40,392 nucleotides of DNA from Flavobacteriaceae bacterium (lineage in GTDB: Bacteria; Bacteroidota; Bacteroidia; Flavobacteriales; Flavobacteriaceae), in assembly GCA_016764435.1 (NCBI GenBank), contig JAESRX010000065.1, forward strand, positions 44,773 to 85,164. The letters run 5' to 3'. Under the pieces are notes generated by a model. The model saw only the letters and a program-made list of their open reading frames with translations. It did no database searches and was not told the DNA's origin. This document shows positions 1-7,332 of the stretch, in pieces. Position 1 is the stretch's first letter. Every line of letters begins with the position of its first letter. The position numbers and the translations under genes were made by a program.

Positions 1-123
1 GTAGTGGAAGCTATGAAAATGATGAACAACTTTGAAGCGACTAAGGACGGAGTAATCTCTGGAATTAAGTATGAATCAGGTGATGCTGTAGCGAAAAACG
101 ATGTGTTATTTGTTATTGAATAA
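1..123 (+). CDS. C-terminal end of a biotin carboxyl carrier subunit (partial)
   Basis: The frame is open from the first base of the window to TAA at 121-123, giving the last 40 residues of a protein. It carries EAMKM, the biotinylation motif, whose lysine receives biotin in acyl-CoA carboxylases and oxaloacetate or methylmalonyl-CoA decarboxylases. The following GVISGIKYESGDAVAKNDVL fits the second half of the biotinyl/lipoyl hammerhead fold, and the protein ends right after the fold, as carrier subunits do. The rest lies outside the window, so a separate small carrier subunit cannot be told from the C-terminus of a larger alpha subunit, and the substrate is unknown. A good terminator follows 18 bases after the stop. 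Confidence 0.9.
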   Translation, partial: VVEAMKMMNNFEATKDGVISGIKYESGDAVAKNDVLFVIE

Positions 124-141
124 CAAATTGTAGTTTTTTGG

Positions 142-176
142 AAAAGGCTTGGATGTAATGTTCAAGCCTTTTTTTT
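142..176 (+). terminator. Rho-independent terminator of the biotin carrier gene
   Basis: The stem AAAAGGCTTG (142-151) pairs with CAAGCCTTTT (163-172) and runs straight into a T tract. It lies 18 bases after the stop codon. Confidence 0.85.
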
Positions 177-306
177 GTGCCCTTTTTTTAGCGATTATAT
201 ACCTTAATTTTTTAGGATGTGATTTTAATAACTATGTAAATACGTCGTAGTACTTTTAGAGCACTGCAGGAGGATTTAGTGACTGTCCATAGTTTTTAAC
301 CTTTTT

Positions 307-441
307 TTAATCTATTTTTTCAGGAACCATCCATATTGTGTTTTCGTTTCCATGAGGAACTATCCAATTGATATTCTGTTTGAGCTAAAAATGAATGATG
401 ATACTTTCTCTAAAATCGACTGAAAGAAATGATTCATCGAC
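307..441 (-). pseudogene. Fragment of an unidentified protein C-terminus
   Basis: On the minus strand 45 codons ending in TAA at 309-307 read like real protein, with only one internal stop (TAG, in the middle). The last part reads NINWIVPHGNENTIWMVPEK, rich in Trp and Pro and unlike chance AT-rich translation. No start codon or upstream body is visible. I read it as the 3' remnant of a decayed gene but do not recognise the family. The rest of the 124-555 gap holds the terminator at 142-176 and nothing else I can support. Confidence 0.35.
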
Positions 442-555
442 TCATTGTTTCAGTTCTTATAATCAGTATGTTAGTCTTTTTCTATTTTAATGATATTTGC
501 CTTCATCGAGGAGGTCGAAAATCGAAAAGAGTAGACAAAATTAAATTTATATATT

Positions 556-1014
556 ATGATTAAATGGAAAGAAAGTTCTAAAAGAGTAAGTGTTTGGATG
601 ATTGCATTGTTGTTCTTATTTGGAGCAGAACATGATTTGTTTGCCCATAACAATGGAATTCCTCCCACAGAAAAAGACAAGGTAGATTCTATTACATTAT
701 GTATTTCTGCCATATTTATAGAATTGTGCTATACTTGGGAATTAGAGGAAAGTTCTGTGATAGATATAGACCAAGGAGAGGTGACCGATTTATTAAATAA
801 CTTAGAAGGGGATAACTTTGAAGTTACGACCAATGAAAAGTATAGTTATCTAACAATTAAAGGTTTTGATAAAAAACTGGATGGATTGTATCTTAAAGGG
901 AAAAGCCAACAATTATCTAAAAGATATAGAACTTCCGCAGGTAAGTTTGTTATAAAAAATGGAGAAATGCGTGTTCCATTACTAAAAACATTTTATCGTA
1001 AAATGAGGAGATAA
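556..1014 (+). CDS. Small exported protein of unknown function
   Basis: 152 residues. The N-terminus (KWKESSKRVSVWMIALLFLFGAE) has basic residues, a hydrophobic core and a small-residue stretch before AHNN, consistent with a Sec signal peptide cleaved near residue 30. The mature part is about 120 residues, mixed alpha/beta in composition, with two Cys close to the N-terminus and a very basic C-terminus ending in YRKMRR. The ATG at 556 is the first in the frame; a second Met at residue 15 would cut into the signal peptide. I do not recognise the family. It stands alone between two stretches that look like gene debris (307-441 and 1100-1203), so it may be an orphan or itself part of a decaying locus. 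Confidence 0.55.
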   Translation: MIKWKESSKRVSVWMIALLFLFGAEHDLFAHNNGIPPTEKDKVDSITLCISAIFIELCYTWELEESSVIDIDQGEVTDLLNNLEGDNFEVTTNEKYSYLTIKGFDKKLDGLYLKGKSQQLSKRYRTSAGKFVIKNGEMRVPLLKTFYRKMRR

Positions 1015-1521
1015 TAGCTAGAAGGTATTGAATTTATTCAGCCCTTTATGTGGACTCTAAAAACATTTTCATTCAACTAAAATAAATAGTTTTTTCATTT
1101 CGGTGTCTTTAAGAATAGGAGCGTATGTTTCCGAATTCCATTAGATGAGATAAAAGAAAATATATTTGTGGAGGGAGAGTTGAAAGTGTTTTTTAGTCGT
1201 TAAAAATAAGCCGTGTATTATTAGGATTAAATGTGACCTTCCGCTGGGATTTTTTTTTGTTTTTAAGTCTCACTTTTTATGTTATTAACAAAAGTTATTA
1301 ACATTGTTAATAAAGTGCCTTTTTACACCTTTATTCTGTATTTTTTTTAACGGTCTCTTTATAGGGAGTTTATAGGGGGTGTTATTCTTAACGTTAAAAA
1401 AAGTATTCCTTAATTACGAGAATGAAAACGTTGTAGTAACTGTTAATAACCGCCTTCCCTAGGAGTTTTATTAAACTGTTGATTTAAGTACTTTTGCAGT
1501 GAACACAATTAATCAACACAA
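1015..1521. other. 507-bp intergenic gap with a likely gene remnant and a promoter
   Basis: No intact gene. The plus strand at 1100-1203 reads protein-like in two adjoining frames: SVSLRIGAYVS and then, after a frame change, IPLDEIKENIFVEGELKV before a TAA at 1201-1203. This suggests the 3' end of a frameshifted gene. The segment 1280-1450 is very AT-rich with repeated GTTATTAAC-like words. A promoter -7 box precedes the next gene at 1489-1496. Confidence 0.35.
1489..1496 (+). promoter_or_regulatory. -7 promoter element of the purine uptake pair
   Basis: TACTTTTG fits the Bacteroidota -7 consensus TAnnTTTG and lies 26 bases before the ATG at 1522. There is no clear TTTG at the usual distance upstream, so the -33 half is weak. 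Confidence 0.55.
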
Positions 1522-2178
1522 ATGAGAAAAATTAGTACACTTATTGCTTTTATAGCAACCATTGCGGTGTCAGCACAGAATTTGCAACTGCATTATGACC
1601 TCGAAAGAGAGCATATCACTACCACCTTCGAAATGTTCAAAATGGACAAGTACGGAAACACCTTTACTTTTATCGATTTAGATTATAATACGGGAGCTGG
1701 AATCAGCGGTGCTTATTTTGAAATAGCTCGTGTATTAAAAACAGAGAAAATGCCTGTTGGATTGCATATTGAATACAATGGAGGTTTGGGTACTTTTGGA
1801 AGTGGACCAGCACAGGGTGGGTATACCATTAACGAAGCATGGATTTTAGGAGCTAACTTCTCAAAAGGAAATGCGAAGTGGGGATTCTCAACTTATGCAG
1901 GATACAAAGCTTTTACAGGTATTGGAGGAGAAGGGAACTACCAAGTTACAGGAACATGGTATTATAACTTTGCTAAAAACTTTACTTTTTCTGGATTTGC
2001 AGATGTATGGAGTGAAAACGGATTGACAGAAAAAACAGTCTTCTTATCAGAACCTCAGTTATGGTATCACTTAAATAAAACATTTTCTGTGGGAGGTGAA
2101 GTGGAGATCTCTAATAACTTTGCATACGTTTTCGAATTTAAAGTACGTCCTACTTTAGGCGTGAAGTGGAATTTTTAA
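1522..2178 (+). CDS. DUF5020 family outer membrane protein, Tsx-like nucleoside channel
   Basis: 218 residues. The signal peptide (RKISTLIAFIATIAVSAQ) is cleaved after the alanine-rich SAQ. The mature protein alternates polar and aromatic residues in short stretches, as in a small beta-barrel (for example TFTFIDLDYN, WGFSTYAGYKAF, FAYVFEFKVRPTLGVKWNF), and ends in a terminal Phe, the usual C-terminal signature of outer membrane barrels. The pattern matches the DUF5020 group, related to the nucleoside channel Tsx. It starts 30 bp before a purine permease on the same strand, which supports a role as the outer membrane pore of a nucleobase or nucleoside uptake pair. Substrate specificity is inferred from this neighbour only. 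Confidence 0.8.
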   Translation: MRKISTLIAFIATIAVSAQNLQLHYDLEREHITTTFEMFKMDKYGNTFTFIDLDYNTGAGISGAYFEIARVLKTEKMPVGLHIEYNGGLGTFGSGPAQGGYTINEAWILGANFSKGNAKWGFSTYAGYKAFTGIGGEGNYQVTGTWYYNFAKNFTFSGFADVWSENGLTEKTVFLSEPQLWYHLNKTFSVGGEVEISNNFAYVFEFKVRPTLGVKWNF

Positions 2179-2208
2179 TAAAAACAAAAAACAGAATAAG
2201 TACCGATT

Positions 2209-3507
2209 ATGTTAGATAAATATTTTAAAATTAAAGAAAACGGATCTACCTTAAAAACCGAGATTGTCGCAGGGATAACTACCTTTATGACCATGGTTTA
2301 TATTTTGGCAGTAAACCCAGGGATTTTAGGAGAGACAGGAATGGATAAAGGAGCTGTGTTTACAGCAACTGCGCTGTCTGCTGTAATTGCAACCCTAGTA
2401 ATGGCATTGGTTGCAAAATTACCTTTTGCATTGGCTCCAGGAATGGGATTGAATGCATTTTTTGCTTTTACGGTAGTATTAGGAATGGGCTATTCTTGGG
2501 AATTTGCATTGACAGCGGTATTCTTAGAAGGAATTATTTTTATCCTCTTGACGGCATTTAATATTCGAGAGTTGATTGTGAATTCGATTCCCCTCAACTT
2601 AAAACATGCTGTATCCGTAGGGATTGGGTTGTTTATTGCTTTTATAGGATTGAAAAACACAGGACTTATTGTAGACAATCACGCTACTCTGGTAAGTTTA
2701 GGAAACATGAAAAATCCAGCAGTTTTTGTTGGGATGGCAGGTGTAATTATCATTGGAGTATTATTAGCTAAAAAGGTAAAAGGAGCTATTTTAATAGGGA
2801 TTTTAGCCTCTACAGTCATCGGATATTTTGTAGGAGTTACCATTATACCAGAAGGATTTACTTTAGTAAGCTTGCCTCCATCTATAGAACCTATATTTTT
2901 CAAGTTCGATTTTAGTCAGGTATTTACCTTGGACATGCTTATCGTATTATTCACCTTCTTATTTGTGGATATGTTTGATACAGTAGGGACACTTGTAGGA
3001 GTGGCTTCTAAAGCAGATATGTTAGATGAAGAAGGGAGAGTTCCAAGAGTAAAACAAGCCTTGTTTGCAGATTCAATTGGAACATTTTTTGGAGCAATCT
3101 TAGGAACATCCACCGTGACTACTTATGTAGAAAGTGCTGCCGGTGTTGCAGAAGGAGGGAAGACAGGAATGACGGCTTTAACAGTCGCTATTATGTTTGC
3201 CTTGTCCTTATTTTTTGCGCCATTATTTATGATTGTTCCTGCGGCAGCTACGGCGCCCGCATTAATTATTGTAGGATTGTTTATGATATCGCCTATTAAG
3301 AAAATTGACTTGGAAGACTTTACAGAAGCTATTCCCGCTTTTTTCACCATTGTAATGATGCCTTTGACTTATAGTATCGCAGAAGGGATTGTATTTGGAA
3401 TGTTGTCTTTCGTAATCTTGAAATTACTGACAGGAAGGTATAAAGAAGTTAAACCAATTATGTATTTAATTGCTGTATTATTTTTAGTGAAATTTTATAT
3501 CGCTTAA
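2209..3507 (+). CDS. NCS2-family purine permease, AzgA/PbuG type
   Basis: 432 residues with 12 or more hydrophobic segments. The start (MLDKYFKIKENGSTLKTEIVAGITTFMTMVYI) is the typical N-terminus of the AzgA subfamily, which takes up hypoxanthine, guanine or adenine by proton symport across the inner membrane. The family motifs LAPGMGLNAFFAF, DMFDTVGTLVGVASKA and FGAILGTSTVTTYVESAAGV are all present, so the protein appears intact. It is 30 bp downstream of the Tsx-like porin gene and shares its transcript; a strong terminator follows the stop. The purine specificity is a family inference. Together with the uracil permease at 4513-5703, this makes a small nucleobase-scavenging locus. Confidence 0.9.
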   Translation: MLDKYFKIKENGSTLKTEIVAGITTFMTMVYILAVNPGILGETGMDKGAVFTATALSAVIATLVMALVAKLPFALAPGMGLNAFFAFTVVLGMGYSWEFALTAVFLEGIIFILLTAFNIRELIVNSIPLNLKHAVSVGIGLFIAFIGLKNTGLIVDNHATLVSLGNMKNPAVFVGMAGVIIIGVLLAKKVKGAILIGILASTVIGYFVGVTIIPEGFTLVSLPPSIEPIFFKFDFSQVFTLDMLIVLFTFLFVDMFDTVGTLVGVASKADMLDEEGRVPRVKQALFADSIGTFFGAILGTSTVTTYVESAAGVAEGGKTGMTALTVAIMFALSLFFAPLFMIVPAAATAPALIIVGLFMISPIKKIDLEDFTEAIPAFFTIVMMPLTYSIAEGIVFGMLSFVILKLLTGRYKEVKPIMYLIAVLFLVKFYIA

Positions 3508-3527
3508 GAAAGGATTATATCTTTAAT

Positions 3528-3562
3528 AAAAGGGAGTTGCACTATTGTGTAACTCCCTTTTT
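3528..3562 (+). terminator. Rho-independent terminator of the purine uptake operon
   Basis: AAAGGGAGTTGCAC pairs with GTGTAACTCCCTTT around a TATT loop, followed by T residues, 21 bases after the permease stop codon. Confidence 0.88.
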
Positions 3563-3666
3563 ATGGGTTAAAAAACTACAATACCTAGTGTTTTATGGCT
3601 AAGAATAAAAGTTAAAAATTAACGGAACCTCTAACAGTTTAATATCTCACATCTATTTCTCTATTT

Positions 3667-3746
3667 GGACGTTCCCCAAGGGTCGGGCTATACGCTATAT
3701 CTTTTTTTAAAAAGAAAAAAAAGGATGCCGCTACTATCCCTAACGC
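3667..3746 (+). repeat. Dispersed palindromic element, copy A
   Basis: An 80-bp imperfect palindrome. The left arm is CGTTCCCCAAGGGTCGGGCT then ATACGCT; the right arm ends CTACTATCCCTAACGC; an A/T-rich CTTTTTTT...AAAAAAGG centre lets the two arms fold back (GGGCTATACGCTATATC against GGGATAGTAGCGGCATC on the other strand). A second copy lies at 31900-31992 in the opposite orientation with the same 28-base left arm and the same CTATCCCTAACGC end. I recall similar GCGTT/AACGC-ended palindromes between genes of other Flavobacteriaceae. No protein gene is inside. Confidence 0.75.
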
Positions 3747-3897
3747 AAAGGAGTAATATACACGAATAGTACCACGGATAAAGGAAGTTACCAGGCCCTA
3801 AAAAACAGTGATCCCCTTTCCCTTCATAAAAAAACATCATTATACTCAGGTCTAGAAAGTGTAAAGGGACCCGTATTTTATCATTTATTTGGTCTTA
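3747..3897. other. Gene-free spacer between repeat and pseudogene
   Basis: Between palindromic element A and the 3' end of the alpha-galactosidase remnant no coding, repeat or RNA signal was found. The stretch 3564-3666, between the permease terminator and the element, is also empty. Confidence 0.5.
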
Positions 3898-4371
3898 TTA
3901 TTTTACCCGCTGAAAAGGGTTAAAAACGTCTGAAGTTCCTGTTATTTTTAAGACCACTACCGCATGACTTGGAATGCTAAAGGTGATTTCCTCTTTCGTA
4001 TTCTTCTCGTAGTGTTTGTCAGTCCATAGACCCTCTATTGTATAGCCCATAGTAGCTTGTATTCCTATGTCTTTTAAGGAAAAGGTAATAGTGGCTGTTT
4101 TTTAGAACGGTTGGATAAGGTGACTGCAACTTTTCCACTCAGGGTATGTATCAGTAGTTTTACCCATACTTCTAAAGTGTCGGTTTTTTATAAATCTACG
4201 GGCTTGATAGCCTAAAGGATCTTGGTTTAGTGCGATTAGTTTTTTAGGGGTAAGTACCGCAATGGTTTCCTTAGTCATTGTACTCAAATCATTTCCTGCC
4301 TTTAAGGGAGTTATTGGCTGACCACAGGAGATTAAGAAGCCTAAAAATAGAAGATAGCTACTTTTTCACAT
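3898..4371 (-). pseudogene. GH27 alpha-galactosidase pseudogene with internal deletion
   Basis: Read on the minus strand. At 4371 an ATG is followed at once by TGA, then KSSYLLFLGFLISCGQ, a lipoprotein signal peptide with lipobox Cys. This runs directly into PLKAGNDLSTMTKETIAVL and KKLIALNQDPLGYQARRF, the end of the GH27 catalytic barrel. After a frame change near 4185, DTLEVWVK and LSGKVAVTLSNRSKK follow, the start of the C-terminal beta domain; after another near 4100 come FSLKDIGIQAT, EGLWTDKHYEK and SIPSHAVVVLKITGTSD, with TAA at 3900-3898. About 300 residues of barrel, including the active-site aspartates, are missing. The gene once encoded a lipid-anchored alpha-galactosidase and cannot work now. 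Confidence 0.85.
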
Positions 4372-4458
4372 TACTTGAGCCGGTTTAAATTGATAAAGCT
4401 TAAAAGTACGCTTTATGTGTCTTTCTGCTAAAAACAGACGGTTATATATAGGACGAAA

Positions 4459-4492
4459 AAAAGGTGCAATCAATAATTGATATGCACCTTTT
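4459..4492 (-). terminator. Terminator of the uracil permease gene
   Basis: On the minus strand AAAAGGTGCA and ATCAAT/ATTGAT pair with TGCACCTTTT to give a stem of about 16 bp with one bulge, ending in a run of U, 20 bases after the permease stop. Confidence 0.88.
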
Positions 4493-4512
4493 AAATTGTA
4501 TTAAGACTAGAA

Positions 4513-5703
4513 TTAGTGTTTTAATCCTTTTGATTTATTGGGTAAAATTAAGTTTAGAATGACTCCCACTACAGAAGCAAGTCCAATACCTGCAAGTGAA
4601 AAATGACCTACAGAAACTTGAGCACCTCCTATACCAATAGTTAAAATGATAGAGACGATAATTTGATTTCTAGAATTTGAAAAGTCTGTTTTTGCATCGA
4701 TCAATGTTTTGATTCCAATACTGGCAATCATTCCAAAAAGCAATAACATAATTCCTCCTAAAACCGCTTGAGGAATGGTTTTTAATAAGGCACTTACTTT
4801 TCCTATTAATGAAAATACAATGGCAGTAACTGCAGAAATCCTTAAAATTCGAGGGTCTACAATTTTAGTCAATGCAATGGCTCCAGTAACTTCTGAATAG
4901 GTAGTATTAGGAGGTCCTCCTAAAAAACCAGCAAATGCAGTGGCTACACCATCTCCTAATAATGTTCTGTGTAATCCTGGATCTTTCACAAAGTTTTTAT
5001 CCGCAACACCTCCAATGGCGTACATGTCTCCAATATGTTCAATAACAGGCGCAATAGCTACAGGTATCATGTAGATAATAGCTCCCCAATTAAATTCGGG
5101 ATGGGTAAATTTTGGCAATGCAAACCAGGCAGCTTCTCCTACAGAAGTAAAGTCGACCAATCCGGTAATAATAGAGATTGTATATCCTACGATGATCCCA
5201 ATAAAAATAGGGATTAGTTTCATTAATCCTTTTCCATAACTAATAATAACAATGGCTGTAACTAATACAGACAGTGCAATCATCCAGTTACTAGAAGCCA
5301 TATCTACTCCCACTTTAGCCAACGATAATCCGATGATCATAATTACAGGACCTACAACTACGGCAGGAAATATTCTTTCAATTACTCGGAGTCCCCATAA
5401 TTTTACGATTGCTGAAACAATTCCGTAGACAAGCCCTACAGCTATTAAACCACCAAGTGTTCCGGGATAGCCATATAATTTGGTCGCCGCTACGATAGGT
5501 GCTATAAAAGCAAAGCTACTTCCTAAAAATACGGGTACTTTTCCTTTGGTGATTAGGTGAAAAATAAGGGTTCCTACTCCGGCAGTAAATAAAGCCACGG
5601 CAGGGTCAATGTCAATTAATAATGGAACTAACACGGTAGCTCCAAAGGCGACAAATAAAAATTGTACACCAATAATAATTCTCTTGGGTAAGTTGGTTTG
5701 CAT
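4513..5703 (-). CDS. uraA: Uracil permease, NCS2 family (UraA/PyrP type)
   Basis: 396 residues, mostly transmembrane. The start MQTNLPKRIIIGVQFLFVAFGATVLVP is the classic N-terminus of UraA/PyrP uracil-proton symporters. VFLGSSFAFIAPI, the VAIAPVIEHIGDMYAIG segment with the conserved glutamate, and GGPPNTTYSEVTGAIALTK match the family's substrate-binding half-helices, so it looks functional. The reading frame extends ten codons further to a TTG at 5733, but that TTG lies within the promoter -7 box (5731-5738), so the ATG at 5703 is the real start. It has its own promoter and terminator. It points toward the alpha-galactosidase remnant, away from the lipoprotein gene at 6030-6800. Confidence 0.9.
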   Translation of the reverse strand: MQTNLPKRIIIGVQFLFVAFGATVLVPLLIDIDPAVALFTAGVGTLIFHLITKGKVPVFLGSSFAFIAPIVAATKLYGYPGTLGGLIAVGLVYGIVSAIVKLWGLRVIERIFPAVVVGPVIMIIGLSLAKVGVDMASSNWMIALSVLVTAIVIISYGKGLMKLIPIFIGIIVGYTISIITGLVDFTSVGEAAWFALPKFTHPEFNWGAIIYMIPVAIAPVIEHIGDMYAIGGVADKNFVKDPGLHRTLLGDGVATAFAGFLGGPPNTTYSEVTGAIALTKIVDPRILRISAVTAIVFSLIGKVSALLKTIPQAVLGGIMLLLFGMIASIGIKTLIDAKTDFSNSRNQIIVSIILTIGIGGAQVSVGHFSLAGIGLASVVGVILNLILPNKSKGLKH

Positions 5704-5730
5704 TTGTATGTTTTTTTTTATTATAAAATG

Positions 5731-5762
5731 CAAAGATACACCCTGATAGTTGGCGAGACAAA
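5731..5762 (-). promoter_or_regulatory. Promoter of the uracil permease
   Basis: TTTG at 5762-5759, a 20-base spacer, then TATCTTTG at 5738-5731: a complete match to the Bacteroidota consensus. It lies 28 bases ahead of the ATG at 5703. Confidence 0.82.
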
Positions 5763-5943
5763 AGATTGTTGCGTTTTTTAGGAATTGGTAGAGGATTGAC
5801 TTAAGAAGTAGGAGTTAGTGTTTTTTCAGAGTAATTTTTCGTTACCCTTTAAGTAGCACATTCAATGTCAGAATTCCGAAAGAATGAATTCAGTACTTAG
5901 TGCAGTTTTCACTGTTTATTTAGCTCAGATTTGTTTGGTGTAA
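5763..5943. other. Intergenic spacer upstream of the uracil permease
   Basis: Part of the 326-bp gap between 5704 and 6029. Apart from the promoter at 5731-5762 and the large hairpin at 5944-6006 nothing could be supported here. Confidence 0.5.
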
Positions 5944-6006
5944 AAGGGCTTATATTGCACAACGCATACATTACTAGAATGCATGCGTTGTGTAATATAA
6001 GCCCTT
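5944..6006 (-). terminator. Very long hairpin, probable terminator of the lipoprotein gene
   Basis: 24 bases (5944-5967, starting AAGGGCTTATATT) pair with 5983-6006 with a single G-U type mismatch; after one mismatch CATT (5969-5972) and AATG (5978-5981) extend it, leaving a five-base loop. On the minus strand it follows the lipoprotein stop (6030) by 23 bases and ends in TTTT. The stem is much longer than ordinary terminators here. Confidence 0.7.
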
Positions 6007-6029
6007 AAAAAATAGCACAAATGTTATGT

Positions 6030-6800
6030 TTAGTCATTATTATAAGTGAAAGTACAAGTGTATAATGTAGTACCTGTTTTATCAATTTGTTTTATTGTTC
6101 TTGGGTAGTCAAAACTAGTGTAAGTAATCGTGTAAGTGTAGTGTTCACTCTCCTTTGTTGAATCGTTTTTTATTGTTTCACCTAAACAATTATTTAAATT
6201 AAAAAAATGCGGATAACCGTTTTCAGAGCTTATGGTTATAAAGATTTCTCTTAATTCTACATTTTTAAATATTCCATTTTTAGTGTCGTATGTGTATGTA
6301 GAGCTGATGTAATACTCTTCTGTATCATTTGTAATGTTTCCATTACTAATAGTAGTTGTAGTAGGAATGTCATCTGGATATCCTATTGTTGATTGCGTAA
6401 TTACAGAATTATCTGCATTATATGTTTGGTTGTATTCATAAACTCCAACACCTACTATTTTCGTTGAAATTGTTGCTACTCTTCCTTGAGTGTCATAAGT
6501 GTAAGATTCTAAAATCGCAGGATTTGGTTCGTCATAAAAATTAATTTCAGTTATTTTATTATCCTCATAGATATAATCTGTGTAAAATCCTTTAGAAGAT
6601 TCATCTTTTATAAGTCTCATGCCACTATAGGTAAAATATTGAGTTTCTATTTCTCCATTAGGATTGGTTATCTCTAATTTAACAGGTAATATGTTGTCAT
6701 TTTTTGGTGTCTCAGGTATGTTTATTTCGTTATCCGAATTTTTATCGCAAGAGATTAATGATACTATTAAAATAGCAAATGTGTAAAATACTTGTTTCAT
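6030..6800 (-). CDS. Lipoprotein with RHS/YD-like beta repeats
   Basis: 256 residues. The signal peptide MKQVFYTFAILIVSLISC ends in a lipobox, so the mature protein would be lipid-anchored at Cys18. After a low-complexity linker (DKNSDNEINIPETPKNDN), repeated strands of the kind YTYDTQGRVATIST, YIYEDNKITEINFYD and YNADNSVITQS follow, resembling YD repeats of RHS-type or DUF4595-like proteins. These flavobacterial lipoproteins are common but uncharacterised. It is a single gene with its own promoter and a long hairpin after it. A role in binding sugars or in the outer leaflet of the envelope is only a guess. Confidence 0.78.
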   Translation of the reverse strand: MKQVFYTFAILIVSLISCDKNSDNEINIPETPKNDNILPVKLEITNPNGEIETQYFTYSGMRLIKDESSKGFYTDYIYEDNKITEINFYDEPNPAILESYTYDTQGRVATISTKIVGVGVYEYNQTYNADNSVITQSTIGYPDDIPTTTTISNGNITNDTEEYYISSTYTYDTKNGIFKNVELREIFITISSENGYPHFFNLNNCLGETIKNDSTKESEHYTYTITYTSFDYPRTIKQIDKTGTTLYTCTFTYNND

Positions 6801-6818
6801 AATTTTTTTTTTTTTTTT

Positions 6819-6847
6819 GAAAGATAACTTTTTTTTATAAAAAACAA
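6819..6847 (-). promoter_or_regulatory. Probable promoter of the lipoprotein gene
   Basis: TTG at 6847-6845, an 18-base spacer, then TATCTTTC at 6826-6819, one base off the TAnnTTTG consensus. The T/A-rich leader before the ATG at 6800 contains a long run of A on the minus strand. Confidence 0.5.
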
Positions 6848-6959
6848 CTGTTGGGGAATTTTAAAATCATTTCATTTGTTTAAATGACTAAGGTTGAGTT
6901 AGTTGTGTTTTTCTGTATTTATGTTTGTCTGATTTATAAAAATCAGGGAATGTTTGAGA

Positions 6960-7313
6960 TTAATTGAGTTTAGATTCCATTGGTCCTGCTGACGTATTTT
7001 TTACAACTATGTTGATTTTACTAGCGATGTATTGAAGTTGTCTATTTTGTTCTGTAAAACTATTTTCAAATTCATATTTTCACATGAACCTTAAATAGGG
7101 TGAGTTTTTTGGAGTCATAAATCCAACGTATTCTTTACAAGTAGGATTTCCTTTTAACAACGTTTTTTCCAATAAAGATGCTGCTGTTTTTAATAAATTT
7201 CCGATTGGAATACCGCTGTCTTTTTTTGTGTCAAGGCTACTTTTTCAACTAATAGTTTTTTTGTTTTCCTCTAGATTGCATGTGATAGAACCAACAGAAT
7301 TCAATACTTTTGC
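6960..7313 (-). pseudogene. Decayed gene of unknown family with two in-frame TGA codons
   Basis: One minus-strand frame stays protein-like for about 117 codons, ending in TAA at 6962-6960 and broken only by two TGA codons. Successive pieces read NSVGSITCNLEENKKTIS, then KSSLDTKKDSGIPIGNLLKT and SLLEKTLLKGNPTCKEYVGF, and finally YEFENSFTEQNRQLQYIASK and INIVVKNTSAGPMESKLN. Composition is that of a soluble or exported protein with two Cys. There is no convincing start codon at the upstream end, so the 5' part is probably lost; the MscS promoter of the opposite strand lies there now. I do not recognise the family. A frame this long with only two stops, both TGA followed by AAA, argues for recent loss of function. 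Confidence 0.5.
7305..7312 (+). promoter_or_regulatory. -7 promoter element of the MscS gene
   Basis: TACTTTTG, a match to TAnnTTTG, 20 bases before the ATG at 7333. The nearest TTG upstream (7276-7278) is 26 bases away, longer than usual. Confidence 0.5.
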
Positions 7314-7332
7314 ATGTAATTAAATACTATTT

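Noticed and set aside
1250-1460. Riboswitch ahead of the purine uptake pair
   Set aside because: The AT-rich GTTATTAAC words do not form the conserved junction of a purine riboswitch, and no terminator or stem near the ATG supports it.
3667-3746. Integron attC site
   Set aside because: The AACGC/GCGTT ends and the fold recall attC, but the core boxes do not fit (RYYYAAC and GTTRRRY are not met), and no integrase or cassette array is present.
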